DNA from: Solen grandis
Taxonomy: Eukaryota > Mollusca > Bivalvia > Adapedonta > Solenidae
Length of the DNA stretch: 64,000 nt
Direction: 5' to 3'
Assembly (NCBI GenBank): GCA_021229015.1
Contig: CM037778.1
Span: forward strand, 19,289,214-19,353,213
Shown: positions 1 to 11,715 of the stretch, piece by piece
Layout of the letters: the number at the start of each line of letters is the position of its first letter
Position numbering within the stretch: the stretch's first letter is position 1
Position numbers and translations under genes: made by a program
The notes under the pieces: generated by a model
The model's input: only the letters and a program-made list of their open reading frames with translations
Told to the model about the DNA's origin: nothing
Databases searched by the model: none

Positions 1-3000
1 AATCCAATATTTGAACCCAAAGGGGTAAATTTTTAAAAATGTATAAAAACTGTCCTATTTAAAAAAATTTTTTTTTAGTAGTATAAAAGGGCTCTAAAAT
101 TAAAAAATTTTGTGAAAAAATGCATATGAGCACGTGACGCCCCTAAATGAAAAAATTTTTTAATATTAACAAAATATTTCTATTTTAAATTTTTTTCGAA
201 GGGCAAAAAAATTTAATTTACAAAACTTAAATTAAATTTTGATTCTATGTTTTTTAAGTTTTTGACGTCATAGACGTCCAAATTTTTAAATATGCAAAAA
301 AAGGGTTTTAAACCCGGCTAAACCATTTTTTTTGAACCGATTTCTCAAATTTTCACAAAATTTTTGGGGGATTTAAAAAATTTTATGTGCATCTCTGTCC
401 TTTTTTTTAAAATTGAAAAAAGGTTTATAGCGAACAAAATTCAACCAAGGTTTTAAAATTTTTTTTAAAAGTTAAAAAAATCGGTCTTTTTTAGATAAAA
501 AAAGGGTTTTTGGGGCTTTAAGGTCGGGAGTCAAACATTTTGTGAAAAAAACTCTAAACGTCAGGGGCTTTAAAAAAAATGAAAATGATTTCGAACTTAA
601 CAAGGGATTTTAATTTAAATTTTCAAAAAAAATGAAAATTTAATGACACATGATTCAGACTGAATTTTTTATTTCAATGTTTTCAAAACCCATAAGTATG
701 ACGTAAAATTTGAAAAGACTAAAAAAGTTTGAAAGGGGTCTTGACCCATTTAAGGGGGCCGATTTTTTAAAATTTTTCACAGAAAAAAATTTTAACTTTC
801 TTATTGTTAAACCGTTGCCTTTTTTTTCAAAATTAAAAAACCCCAACATCAGGGGCGGCCCCAACATTCAACCAAGGACGTCAATTTTAAAATGTTTTAA
901 AAAAAAAAACTGCCCTTTTAATGAAAGTTAAATTTTGTATTAGAGGCTCGGGTTTCTAAAATTTAAGTAAAAATAAAGTCATAAAACGTCACGAAGGGTA
1001 TTTTTTTTTTATTATTTTTCTTTTCTTCTTCCTTAAAAAAAGGGTTTTTAAATTTGCAAAGAAAAGGACAAAAAAAATTTTTTAAGGGGGTTAATAGCAG
1101 GGGATTTAAATTTTTTTTTTAAAAAAAATTATCACAGCCTATAAACGCCACAAAACGTCACAGCAAAAAATAGTAAAAAAGGGTTCGCGCTTTTTAACAG
1201 CCAATTTTAAATGGGTTTTTAATTTTCCCTTTTAAAACAAAAAAAAATTTTTTAAAAATTTTTAAAAAACTTTTTTTTTAAAAAAAAAAAAAAGAAAGTT
1301 AAAATTAAAGGGTTTTCTTTCTGCAAATTTCTTAAAAAATTTTGATTTGTGCGTAAAAAAGTCGTCATGTGACGTCATAACATCTTTTTAATTTCATAAA
1401 AGGCCCGTTTTCAAAAAAAGAAAATTTTGGTTTTTACTGTAAAGGGTTTTTTTTAAAAAAACTCTTCAGACCCATGCCCCTTTACGCGAGCTAAAAAAAT
1501 TAACAAAGGTGTTCGCGCTCTACTGCCCCCTTTTTTGTTCGGATTTTTTTGAAAATTTTTTTTAAATGGACACCTTTAAAAAAAGGGGGTACTATCCGCC
1601 AGCTTACCAAAAATTTCCAAAAAACCCAAGTTCGGGGTGAAGTAAAATTCGAACATGCCAAAAAAATTTTCATTTTGGGGTTAAAAAATTTAGGATAAAA
1701 GAAATTGAAATTGCCCATTTTTTTTTGCTTTTTCTACAAAAATTTTTTTTTTCGGACGTCAAGGACTCATAACAACCACTTTTTTTTTAATTTGGGAATG
1801 TTTTTTGACATCCCAAAATTTTTCCCAAATAAAAAAATTTCAGAGTTTTGGGATAAAGTATGCGTTTTTTTAAACAACAGAAAATTTTTAAAACCCCCCT
1901 ACTCATAGACGCAGAGCAAAAATAATAAAAATGGTTTTTCCCCCGTCTAAGCCCCCCCTTTATACAGATTTTTTAAAAAATTTTTTCAGCGGTCATTTAA
2001 AAAGGTGTGAATTTTTTTCGCAACCCTTTTAATTTTCCCAAAAACGAAAATGTGGCTGAAGTAAGATTCAAAAAAATGGACCAAAAATTTCATTTTGGCT
2101 AAAGAATTTTTGGGGTAAAAAGAAAATTAAACTTTTCACATTTGCAGTTGAAAAATTTTTTTTAAAATTTTTTTAGCCCTGACGTAATGACGTTAACATA
2201 CTACAATACTGCACTTTTTTTTTTCTTCGTAACTAAACCAAAATTTTTTAAAAAAAGTAATTAATCCCAAAACATGAAATACCCAGGGTGAAAATTCCCC
2301 CAAAACCCCCTCCCCGGGTTTTTTTTTTTTTCATTAACACGGTTACAGAAATCCACCCTTCGTTTAAAAGAAAGACATCTGTTATTTTCCCTTTTGGGCA
2401 AAAAAACCCATTTTTTTTCTTTTTAAAATTTTTGTTTTTTTTGTTTTTTTTTTATTTTTTAAATTCCCCCCCCCTTTTTTTTGGCACCGCCCCAAAATGA
2501 AAAAAGCTACAGCTATGAAATTTTGGGGAGGGGGTCACTTTTAAAAACGGGGACCAATTGGTCAAATTTCACTTTTTTTTTTATTTAACCACTGGGGGCG
2601 AATTTCATTAATCACTGGGGCAATAACTAAAATTTGAAACCTTTTAGGGGCTTTTCATAATTTCCTTGTTGACAGCCAATAAAATAAAATTGAACTTATC
2701 ATCGTCGGGGAAAAAAATTTTTAAAGGGGAGGTTAAAAAGTTCGAACCCTTGGAAAAAAGGGAAAAAATGGGGAAAGGCCCCACAAAAACCTACCCCCTT
2801 TTGTTAGAGTAGAAAAAAATTCTTTTTGCAAACCCTTTTGCAAGACTAACGCACAAAATATTTGGGGGGCAATTAAGGAAAGGGGGGGTTTGGCCCTAGA
2901 AAGGGGAAAAATTATAAATTTTAGGAAAAAAAAATTTCAAAAAATGTTTTTGTCGCCCTAAATTTTTTTTCTGTTATTTCAGGAATTTTAAAAACGATAT

Positions 3001-3150
3001 TATTTTTTATTTTAAAGGGGCCTCCCCAATTAAAAAAAATAAAAAAAATAAAAAGGCAAGGGGTCATATTAAAATTTTTTTTTTAAATTGGGCCCAAAAA
3101 TACCCCCAAAACTAAAAATTTTCTTGAGAAATTAAAAAAAGTTTTATTCT
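1..3150. repeat. Low-fidelity, homopolymer-inflated repeat DNA (includes a corrupted family C copy)
   Basis: Almost every few bases fall into runs of A, T, C or G, and no credible gene is present. From about 2785 the text aligns to the clean repeat at 3620-4010, in the same order and about 850 bp away: the run around CAATTAAGGAAA, the TTTTAGGAAAAA block and ATGTTTTTGTCGC all recur. Bases that differ have mostly become equal to a neighbour. This fits a badly resolved consensus of repeat DNA better than an independent sequence. Short open frames here are chance. Confidence 0.6.
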
Positions 3151-4560
3151 TAAAATTTTCGAATAATGTTTAGTTTTTGAAGATCGGACTTGATCTTTTC
3201 ATTATACGGCAGTCCAAAGTTTGATCCTTTTTGGAATAATTGTAAATCAGGTTTTATGCTTCAAATTCTGATACATAAGAATAAAAAGCTTGACTTGTGC
3301 GACTAACGTTAGTATACTTGATTGAACTATTTGCTGCTTGTAGGACCTAACAGTAAATTTTAATCAATTTTTCTTTCTCATTTTGCCGCTAGGGGCGCTT
3401 TTCTTTGAAATCATTATTTTGCTAATAACTCAAAAAGTTGAAGTCCGATTCGAATGCGGTTTTTTGCATTAAGTTCCCTGTTGATAGCCTAATAACATAT
3501 TAGTATTCGAGGGTCCGTGTGGCTGAAAGCTTTCTGAGCTACGGAAGGATGACATGTTCGAACCTTGCAAAAAAAACAAAAAACAAAAAACAAACCAAAA
3601 CGTGGCAAATGAGGGAGTCTACAAAAAACCTATCCGTTTTTTGTTAGAATCAATAGAAGAATTCCGTCTCCGGCATACCATTTAAAAGACGTATAACACA
3701 CAAAATATATGGGATGGCGAATTAAGGAAATGCTTGGTTTGTCCTCTAGAAAACGGTCAAACTTCACTAAATTTTAGGAAAAATTAAAATTTCAAAAACA
3801 TGTTTTTGTCGCTCCTGACTTTATTTTCTGTTTCATTCTTCATGAAGTTTTCACACGATATTATTGTTATGTTTGAAAGGGCCTCACAATTCAAAAAAAA
3901 AAAAGAATTGAAAAGTTCAAGGGTCATATTACGATTATTGTGTTTTCATTCGGCTACAAATAGCTCCAAAACTAAAAAATTTCATTGAGAGTATATGAAC
4001 AAAAGTTTTAGTTCTTAAAGAGCTCTTTCAGTAATGTTTAGTTTTTGAAGATCGGACCTTGTTTTGGTCATTAAAACGGCAGTCCAAAATTTGATCCTTT
4101 TTTGGATAATTGTAAATCAGGTTTTATGCTTCAAAATTCTGATACATAAGAATAAAACGTTTGACTAGTGCGACTTATGTACTTGTTTGAACTATTTGCT
4201 GTTTTTGCAATTTTGTTTCTAATTTTGCCGCTAAGGGCGTTTTGCTTAAAATCACTCTTTGCTTATAGCTCAAAATGTTAAAGTCTGATGAAATGCGGTT
4301 TTCAGCATTTTGTTCCTTGTTGACTGCACCACAGAATGTGATGGATTTCAAGGATAGGGTTTTGGGAAAATATTTGCGCTAGAAGAGTTTGAATGTTCTA
4401 ACATTGCAAAAAAAAAAAAAAAAAAAAAATGTGCAAATGAGAGTAGGTTTAAAATACCTTTTCGTTATGTTTCATATTGAAAATTGTGGCTGAGTTGAAA
4501 TAAAGTGTTCAAGTTGATTAGGTTAAAAGCGAAAAGCCAGATACCGCTTGCGGTTCTAGT
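3151..4560 (+). repeat. Family C element, ~868-bp tandem units with 3' terminal hairpin
   Basis: A block beginning AATGTTTAGTTTTTGAAG starts at 3165 and again at 4033, giving a period of 868 bp. Each unit includes TTTTGCCGCTA followed by GGGCG and an ATGCGGTTTT block. The element ends with the stem ACCGC/GCGGT (4543-4547 and 4550-4554) followed by CTAGT at 4556-4560. This resembles a Helitron-type 3' end. An inverted copy with the same body and the same CCGC hairpin end lies at 40250-42343. No coding capacity is seen, so it must be non-autonomous if mobile. Confidence 0.6.
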
Positions 4561-4640
4561 TATTAGGACTTTCTGCCCACAGGCAGAAAGTCTATTGGGT
4601 TTGTACTGTTTTTTTATTATTCTTCTGCTCTTCTTCTTCT
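4561..4640 (+). repeat. Helentron-like 5' end palindrome plus TTA/TTC microsatellite
   Basis: AGGACTTTCTGCC (4565-4577) faces GGCAGAAAGTCT (4582-4593) across a 4-nt loop. It is followed by TATTGGGTTTGTACTG and a run of TTATT/TTCTTC. The block sits directly after the CTAGT of the preceding element. The same layout, in inverse orientation, occurs at 60722-60796. I read it as the start of the element at 4641-6160. Confidence 0.5.
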
Positions 4641-6160
4641 TCTTTTTCTTTTCTTCCTTATTCTTTTTTTCTTCCTCTTATATTTGTTAATTTCGAGGTG
4701 TTTTCCATTGACTCAGAACAATGAAAATTTTATGGCATATATTTCAAACCATGAGCTTTCGATGCAATGAATTGTATATTCATATGACGTTATATAACGT
4801 CAGATTTGACGTCAGGTGAAAAAGTTTGTACGCGGTCTACAGCCATTATTGCTGGATCGATTTTCATCAAAATTTCACAGAATGTGTATGTTAGGCTCTA
4901 GTTGTGCATCCGGTGTCCGTTTTTCCAAATTCGAAAAGGCAAAGGTTTTATGGCGAATCCAAGATTCGAACTAATGACGTCAAATTTCAAATGCGTATAA
5001 ATCGCTTCCAGAAAAGCTAGAAAAGCTGAGATTTGGGCTGAATATTAGTTTCCAGATCTTCTATACATTCTAAAAAAATGAACGCCATATGACGTCACAT
5101 GACGTCATAATGCTCTTAAAACTTTCGTATTAAAAACTTAACGGCTTTTAAGCCCTGTAGGCTTTATTTTTTGCATGATTTACTTGAAATTTTGTCTGAA
5201 GATGCAGTATTAAATCTATAGAGCCATGTCACTTCCGTTTCCGGAAAATCCCAAAGGTCAAGGTCATATATCAATTATCGGGTTTTTCTTCGGCCTTAAA
5301 TATCTCAAAAAACGGTAAATATTCTATCGAGACACTATGCGTATAATTTGTAGTGCTTAGAAAGACCTTTCAGATGATATTTTAGTTTTTGATGATCGGG
5401 TTGAATCGGTTGAGTTTATGGCGGAAAAAACAAAATTCGGTAACCCTCAGTGTGTTTAACAGTTTATATCTCGAAATCCTTTGATTTTTGAAAATATGAT
5501 GATGAATATTTTTGTAGAGCAATGTTTGGTCGTTCTTTTGATGCTTAAAGTTTAATGATTGACCCAAGATTCAGGGGGAACAATTCGTGCATATACCTTT
5601 GGTGATTTTTTCATTTTTCAAGGCAAAAATAAGAATTTAAACATGTAGAATTTCAGCGATTTTGTCGTTATGTAAGAGTTTCAAGGCTTATATCTTAAAA
5701 CCCATATGAAATAAGTCAACACATTCAGCGAATGAGATGTAGAGAATTTTAAGACGATTATTTTGGTACCTTAAGTTTTGAAATTGATCAAGATAAGGAA
5801 GTAACATAAAAATAAAAATTTAAACATATAGAATTTCAGCGATTTTGCCGTCATGTCAGAATTTTACGACTTATATCTTAAGAATCATTAGAAATAAGTT
5901 TTACATTAAGCAAGTGAGATGTAGAGAATTTTAAGACGATTATTTTGGCACCTAGAGTTTTGAAATTGATCAAGAAATAAGGAAGTTACATAAAAAATAC
6001 GAATATAAAGCCATTTGTAAGAATTTTCATAAAATATCCTACTTTCGCTTTCACCTTAAATGAAGCATTTTCGGAAAATGTAAGTTTACAGATATGTCTT
6101 AGTCATATAAATTGAAAAAAAACAAACTTTTTACTTATATCATATTGATATTTACTAGCT
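4641..6160 (+). mobile_element. Family B/D non-autonomous element
   Basis: It starts with TTCTTCCTCTTATATTTG (same start as at 8018 and, inverted, near 58810). One family B unit follows (4790-5100), then a D body. The D body contains a CTTCCGTTTCCGGAAAATCC block at about 5230 and two copies of a ~185-bp repeat (AATTTCAGCGATTTTG at about 5650 and 5835). The whole stretch, including sequence up to the SINE insertion, matches 57394-58857 on the opposite strand. Open frames inside are not conserved between the copies, so I do not call genes. Confidence 0.5.
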
Positions 6161-6170
6161 AAACAGGTGT

Positions 6171-6473
6171 ACCGTTCCCGGTGGCCGAGTGTTTAGAGCG
6201 TCCGCCTCGGGAGCGGGAGGTCGTGGGTTCGATACCAAAGTCGTAAAAAATGGTACTGTTATAGCTCCCTTGCTTGACACTTAGCATATAAGGGTAGTTG
6301 CAGGACTGGTTGGCCCGGTATCAGGATAATGTGACTGGGTGTGGTATCATGCCACATGTCTACGACGTGATACTGCAGTGTGGCAGCACTATAACTGCAT
6401 TAAGTAGACATCGTCTCCAAATGACTGAAATACTGTCGGTGGGACGTTAAACCGAACAAACAAACAAACAAAT
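6171..6473 (+). mobile_element. Full-length tRNA-derived SINE (SINE-1) with target-site duplication
   Basis: The head is tRNA-Ser/Leu-like, with an A-box-like TGGCCGAGTGT at about 6182 and a B box GGTTCGATACC at about 6227. A body and a 3' part containing GTCGGTGGGACGTTAAAC follow, ending in (CAAA)n. An 11-bp direct repeat flanks it: TAAACAGGTGT at 6160-6170 and TAAACAAGTGT at 6474-6484. A second, inverted copy of the host repeat at 57383-57393 carries a single TAAACAAGTGT and no SINE, so it is an empty site. The tRNA part is not a functional tRNA gene. Confidence 0.85.
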
Positions 6474-6484
6474 TAAACAAGTGT

Positions 6485-6923
6485 TGACAATGATTTAATG
6501 TTTTGTCAAATCATTTTATTTACGTTACTTATGAATATCAGTTGCAGCATTGTGTTACCCATAATCCTTTGAGCGTTTTGACACATGTCATTCGACTTTA
6601 TTGTTGCATCAATCGATAAAGTTGTACAAGCTATATTCCAAATTTATGATAAATGATAATATGTTATAATACAATGTAATTTAATTGCAAGCTTGAGATA
6701 CCATGAGCGTGTATAAGTGTATACGTTTTAAACAAAATGATCAACACATGTCATCCGTTCAAGACGCTGCAAGCTAATTTGTCTGTAATGCGGCGTTCAC
6801 ACAGTGCCGATTATGGCTCCCGTTTGAGATCAGACAGCGCTACGACACGAAAAGCGAAAAAGTCGGATTACTATCCTCAATGTCCTATTATTGTCTGAAC
6901 GCAGTCGTATATGTTCGTAAATT
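6485..6923. other. Unassigned AT-rich sequence
   Basis: The first ~30 bases still resemble the region beside the empty site at 57360. After that I find no repeat match, no gene and no clear structure. It may hold the left end of the following element. Confidence 0.4.
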
Positions 6924-7999
6924 GTGGTTGCTATGGTAACGGAAATAGTGAAAGTATGGCAAAAATGGGATCCCGCGATAACTTTATAATCAAGCAAGCT
7001 TACTTGATGAAACTTGGTATATGACTAGATGGCAATGTGTAGATTATGCACATTGTTTTATTTTTTTTATTCGACTAAAGTTGTGGTTGCTATGGTAACG
7101 GAAATGTGAAAATATGGCAAATAAAAAAGGGATCCCGCGATAACTTTATAACTAAGCAAGCTAACTTGATGAAACTTGGTATATGACTAGATGGCAATGT
7201 GTCGATTATGCACGTTGTTTTATTTTTGTTCTTCAACTAAAATTGTTGTTGATATGTTAATGGAAAAAGTGAAAATATGGCAAAAATGGGATCCCATGAT
7301 AACTTTATAACTAAGCATGCTAACTTGATGAAACTTGGTACACTAGATGGCAATATGTAGATTATGCACATCATTTTATTTTTGTTCTTTGACTAAAATT
7401 GTGGTTGCTATGGTAACGGAAATAGTGAAAATATGGCAAAAAAATGGGATCCCGCGACCGCGATAACTTTATAATAAATTTTATAAGGCATGTATATAGT
7501 CAGGGTGGTGATGCAGAGTGAAAGCTTCATTTCTCATCAACAAGACTAAAGACTAAAGAAAAACATTTGGATCAGCCAAGGTAACTATTATTAATTCTAT
7601 TTCTTGCATCTGTCTTGCTTGCATGAATTGTATAGTGGGCACACCAGAGACAACAACTCTACATATAAGTCTTGCTTAAATGGTCATAACTTAAATATTC
7701 CCTTACATTTACTTTAACCAAAGTCTTGTTTTTCTTGGACCAAAATTCTGGTTGCTGTGGTAATGGAAAAATTATGCACCTCACCGGTAGGGGACTCATG
7801 TGTTGCTTGCAACACCAGTTACTTGTTTATTTTTGGAATATGGCTTATTTCACAAAGTTCATGCATGAGAAGTCCATACGAAAAAAAAAAGAGTAAAAGG
7901 TAGGAACTTTAATATATATCCTTTCTATCGGAATTAATCTTTATATTTTTCAATGTTAGCAGAAAGTCCTATCATTCGTATCAACGAATGAAATCTAGT
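6924..7999 (+). mobile_element. Family A pearl-like/Helitron-like element with ~159-bp core repeats
   Basis: A block containing GTGGTTGCTATGGTAACGG recurs at 6924, 7083, 7245 and 7401 (spacings 159, 162 and 156), each followed by GGGATCCC and a GATGAAACTTGGTA block. After the array come a perfect palindrome TGTTGCTTGCAACA near 7802 and a 3' end. The end has GCAGAAAGTCCT (7959-7970), stem CATTCGT/ACGAATG (7973-7979, 7984-7990) and CTAGT (7995-7999). A tandem core of about 160 bp plus terminal hairpins is the published layout of bivalve pearl elements. An inverted copy is at 42344-43368. Confidence 0.7.
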
Positions 8000-10374
8000 T
8001 CTTATTCTTATTCTTTTTTTCTTCCTCTTATATTTGTGTTAATTCCGATGTGTTGCCAATGGCCCAGAACAATGAAAATTTTATGGCATATATTTCAAAC
8101 CATGAGCTTTCGAATGCAATGAATTTCATATTCATATGACGTCATATAACGTCAGATTTGACGTCAGGTGAAAAAGTTTGTACGCGGTCTACAGCCATTA
8201 TTTCCGGGCCGATTTTTAGCAAAATTTCACAGAATGTGTATGTTAGGCTCTAGTTGTGCATCCCGATGTCCGTTTTTCCAAATTCGAAAAGGCAAAGGTT
8301 TTATGGCGAATCCAAAATTCGAACTAATGACGTCAAATTTCAAATGCGTATAAAATCGCTTACAGATGAGCTAGAAAGATCATATTTGGACAGAGTATAA
8401 GTCTCTATGTTTTCTTTATATTCCCAGAAGATGAATGTCGTATGACGTCACTTGAAAATTTTATAGCATATGCTTCAAATAGAACATTTTGCATTTCAAT
8501 AAGTTTATTTGACTTTGACGTGTTTTGACGTCAAACTTGACGTCGTCTAAAAATGTTTGTACGCGGTCTTTAGCCATTATTTCCGGGCCGATTTTCATCA
8601 AAATTTCACAGAATATATATGTTAGGCTTAAGTTGTGCATCCCGGTGTCTGTTTTTCCAAATTCGAAAAGGCAAAGGTTTTATGGCGAATCCAAGATTCG
8701 AACCATTGACGTCAAATTTCAAATGCGTATAAAATCGCTTACAGATGAGCTAGAAAGATCATATTTGGACAGAATATACGTTTCTAGGTTTTCTTTATAT
8801 TCTCAGAAGATGAATGTCTTTTGACGTCATATGACGTCATGAGTTGTAAAGTAATTTCTAAATTTTACATGTAAATTTTTATATGTTGAAAACATCCGAG
8901 TACCTTGAAAATTTAATAGCATATGCTTCAGATAGAACATTTTGCATTTCAATAAGTTTTTTTTTACTATGACGTGTTTTGACGTCAAACTTGACGTCGT
9001 CTAAAAATGTTTGTACGCGGTCTACAGCCATTATTTCTGGGCCGATTTTCATCAAAATTTCACAGACTATGTATGTTAGGCTCTAGTTGTGCATCCCGGT
9101 GTCCGTTTTTCCAAATTCGCAAAGGCAAAGGTTTTATGGCGAATCCAAGATTCGAACCATTGACGTCAAATTTCAAATACGTATAAAATCACTTTCAGAT
9201 AAGTTATAAAGCTGATATTTGGACAGTATATAAGTCTCCTAGTGGGCTTTACATTCTGTGAAGATGATTGTCATTTGACGTTATTCGACGTCATAATGTC
9301 AAAAAGAATTTGTGATATCTAAGCGTTAATTTTAGTATGTTGTAAAGTTCCCAAGACCATGGAAATTTGATGGCATAAACATCGGATCATGTCCTTTTGA
9401 ATGCAATATATTTCATATTTATTTGGCGTCATATAACATAAGGTTTGACGTCAGGACAAAAAGGTTTTACACGGTCTACAGCCATTATTTCTGGACCGAT
9501 TTTCACCAAATTTTTACAGAATTTATCGCTGTGTCATTTTTCCATATTTGAAAAGGTAATAGTTCTTTGGCGAATCCAAGATTCGAACCATTGACGTCAA
9601 ATTTCAAATGCGTATAAAATCGCCTCCAAGTGAATTAAAAAGCTGATATTTGGACTGAATATTAGTCTCTAAGACCACTTTCTATTTTGTGAAGACGAGC
9701 GTCATTTGCCGTCATATGACGTCTGAATGTCTAAATGAATTTAAAAAAGTTGATAATTTATCTCTTTTAATACCTCCAGCGACGTCACGATCCGTGATAT
9801 TGCTACACTGTAAATTAAGCATTTTCGGAAAATGATGCTAGATTTGACGTCAGTTACAACGTTCGTACACGCTCTGCAGAATTTTTTTTAATCGATTTTC
9901 TAATACATTTCACAGAAGGTTTAAGTTAAGCTTTTCTTGTGCATCCTTACTTTCATTTTCAAAATATGACCTCGAAATTAAGTTTAGTATTTCAGCGACC
10001 CATATAAGGTAAAAAGCTGAAATTCACACATGTTGTAATTCAAAACGTTTTCTTAAGATTTCCATAGGCCAGACGTTATTTTACGTAATGGGATTATAAT
10101 ATGTTTATATATTATGATTAAAATATGCTGAATTTTCATATGCAATAATATTCTTATTCATATGACATCAGAATAGATGTCAGATCAAAAAATTTGTAAG
10201 CGCTCTGCAGGCATTATGAATTGATGAATTCATTTAAGTTTTTCAAAGAATGCATAGGTTACACTCTAGAAACCTAATATTTTCTGCGTATTCCGTATCA
10301 ATAATTTTCAGTTTGATTGAGTTTTTAACTGTTTGCAGAAAGTCCTATCGTTTGCCGTGCAAACGAAATCTAGT
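8000..10374 (+). mobile_element. Family B element with ~450-bp tandem units
   Basis: It begins directly after the CTAGT of family A with a TTATTC microsatellite and TTCTTCCTCTTATATTTG. A block GTACGCGGTCT recurs near 8181, 8559, 9013 and 9470 (spacing about 380-457), with weaker copies near 9870 and 10197. Each unit carries, on the minus strand, a B-box-like GGTTCGAATCT and, at its borders, pairs of TGACGTCA 10 bp apart (8822 and 8832). The 3' end is GCAGAAAGTCCT (10335-10346), stem CGTTTGC/GCAAACG (10349-10355, 10359-10365) and CTAGT at 10370-10374. No protein is credible: the open frames (for example at 8525-8824) are the repeat read in one frame. Confidence 0.65.
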
Positions 10375-11490
10375 AATTATAAACCTTCTGTGAAATGTAC
10401 CAGACAATTGATTCAAAAATAAATTCTGTAGAGCGTATACGAACGTTTATACTGACGTCAAATATAGCATCTTATGACGTCCTTTGAATTTGAAAATCAT
10501 TGCATTCGAAAATATTTGCCATACAATTTTCAATGTTCTTGGCCTTTGCCAATTACATTTTCCGAAAATGTTTAAAATTGCGTAAAAGTGAAAGTAGGGT
10601 ATTTTCCGAAAATGCTTAATTTACAGTGTAGCAATACCACGTGACCGTGACGTCGATAAAGGTATCAAAACCAAGACAAATCTATCAACTTTTTTTAAAT
10701 CTTTTAGATCTTCTGACGTCATATAACGTCAAATGACGTTCGACTTCACAGAATAGAAAGTGGTCTTGGAGACTAATATTCAGTCCAAATATCAGCTTTC
10801 TAACTCATTTGGAACCGATTTTATACTTATTTGAAATTTGAAGTCAATGGTTCGAATCTTGGATTCGCGATAAAACCTTTGCCTTTTCGAATTTGTAAAA
10901 CCGGTATGCACAAGTAGAGCCTAATATACACATTCTTTCAAATTTTGATGAAAATCGGTCAAGAAATAATGGCTGTAGACCGCGTACAAACAATTCTAAA
11001 CGACGTCAAGTTTGACGTCAAAACACGTCATAGGCAAATGAAAATCATTGAAATGCAAAATGTTCTATCTGAAGCATATGCTATTGAATTTTTAAGGTGC
11101 TTTGACGTTGCAACATATGGAAGTTAACACGTAGAAATTAGAAATTAGAAATTATTTTTCACCTTATGACGCCAAATGACGTTCATCTTCACAGAATGTA
11201 AAGCACTCTTGAAGGCTTATAATCTGTCAAAAAATCAGCTCCTTAACTCACCTGGAAGCGATTTTATACGTATTTGAAATTTGACGTCAATGGTTCGAAT
11301 CTTGGATTCGCCATAAAACCTTTTCCTTTTCGAATTTCAAAAGACGGACACCAGGATGCACAACTAGAACGTAATATACACATTCTGTGAAATTTTGATG
11401 GAAATCGGTCCAAAAATTGTGTTTTGCATCCCGGTGTCCGTTTTTCAAAATTCGAAAAGGCAAATGTTTTATGGCCAATCCAAGATTCGA
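10375..11490 (-). repeat. Family B units in inverse orientation
   Basis: Two ~450-bp units run in the opposite direction to 8000-10374: GGTTCGAATCTTGG lies near 10849 and 11291, each followed by a GGACACC or similar block and a GGCTGTAGACCGCG-type block. The region faces the neighbouring element tail to tail. No terminal hairpin of its own is visible. Confidence 0.55.
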
Positions 11491-11715
11491 ACCATTGATG
11501 GGGATTGGCGATTTTGCCGTTATGTCAAGTTTAACAGCTTATATCTTAAAAATCATTGGAAATAAGTGCACACATTAAGTGAGTGAGATGTAGAGAATTT
11601 TAAGACCATTATTTTGGTACTTAGAGTTTTGAAATTAATCAAAGTATAAGGAAGTTACATCAAAAATATAAATTTAAACCCAACTTTGAAGAGTTTTGAA
11701 AAATCGCTAAACCGG
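11491..11715 (+). repeat. Family D unit (~185-bp repeat)
   Basis: GGCGATTTTGCCGTTATGTC followed by a GAGATGTAGAGAATTTTAAG block matches the two repeats at 5645-6000. The junction with the preceding family B sequence falls within an interrupted B-box region, which suggests recombination or insertion. Confidence 0.5.

Noticed and set aside
6175..6245. Possible tRNA-Ser/Leu gene
   Set aside because: Only the A-box and B-box parts fit; the acceptor stem does not close, and it is the head of a SINE with target duplications.
8525..8824. 99-codon open frame
   Set aside because: It lies inside a family B unit, and the same frame is broken in the neighbouring units. The apparent protein similarity between frames is repeat homology.
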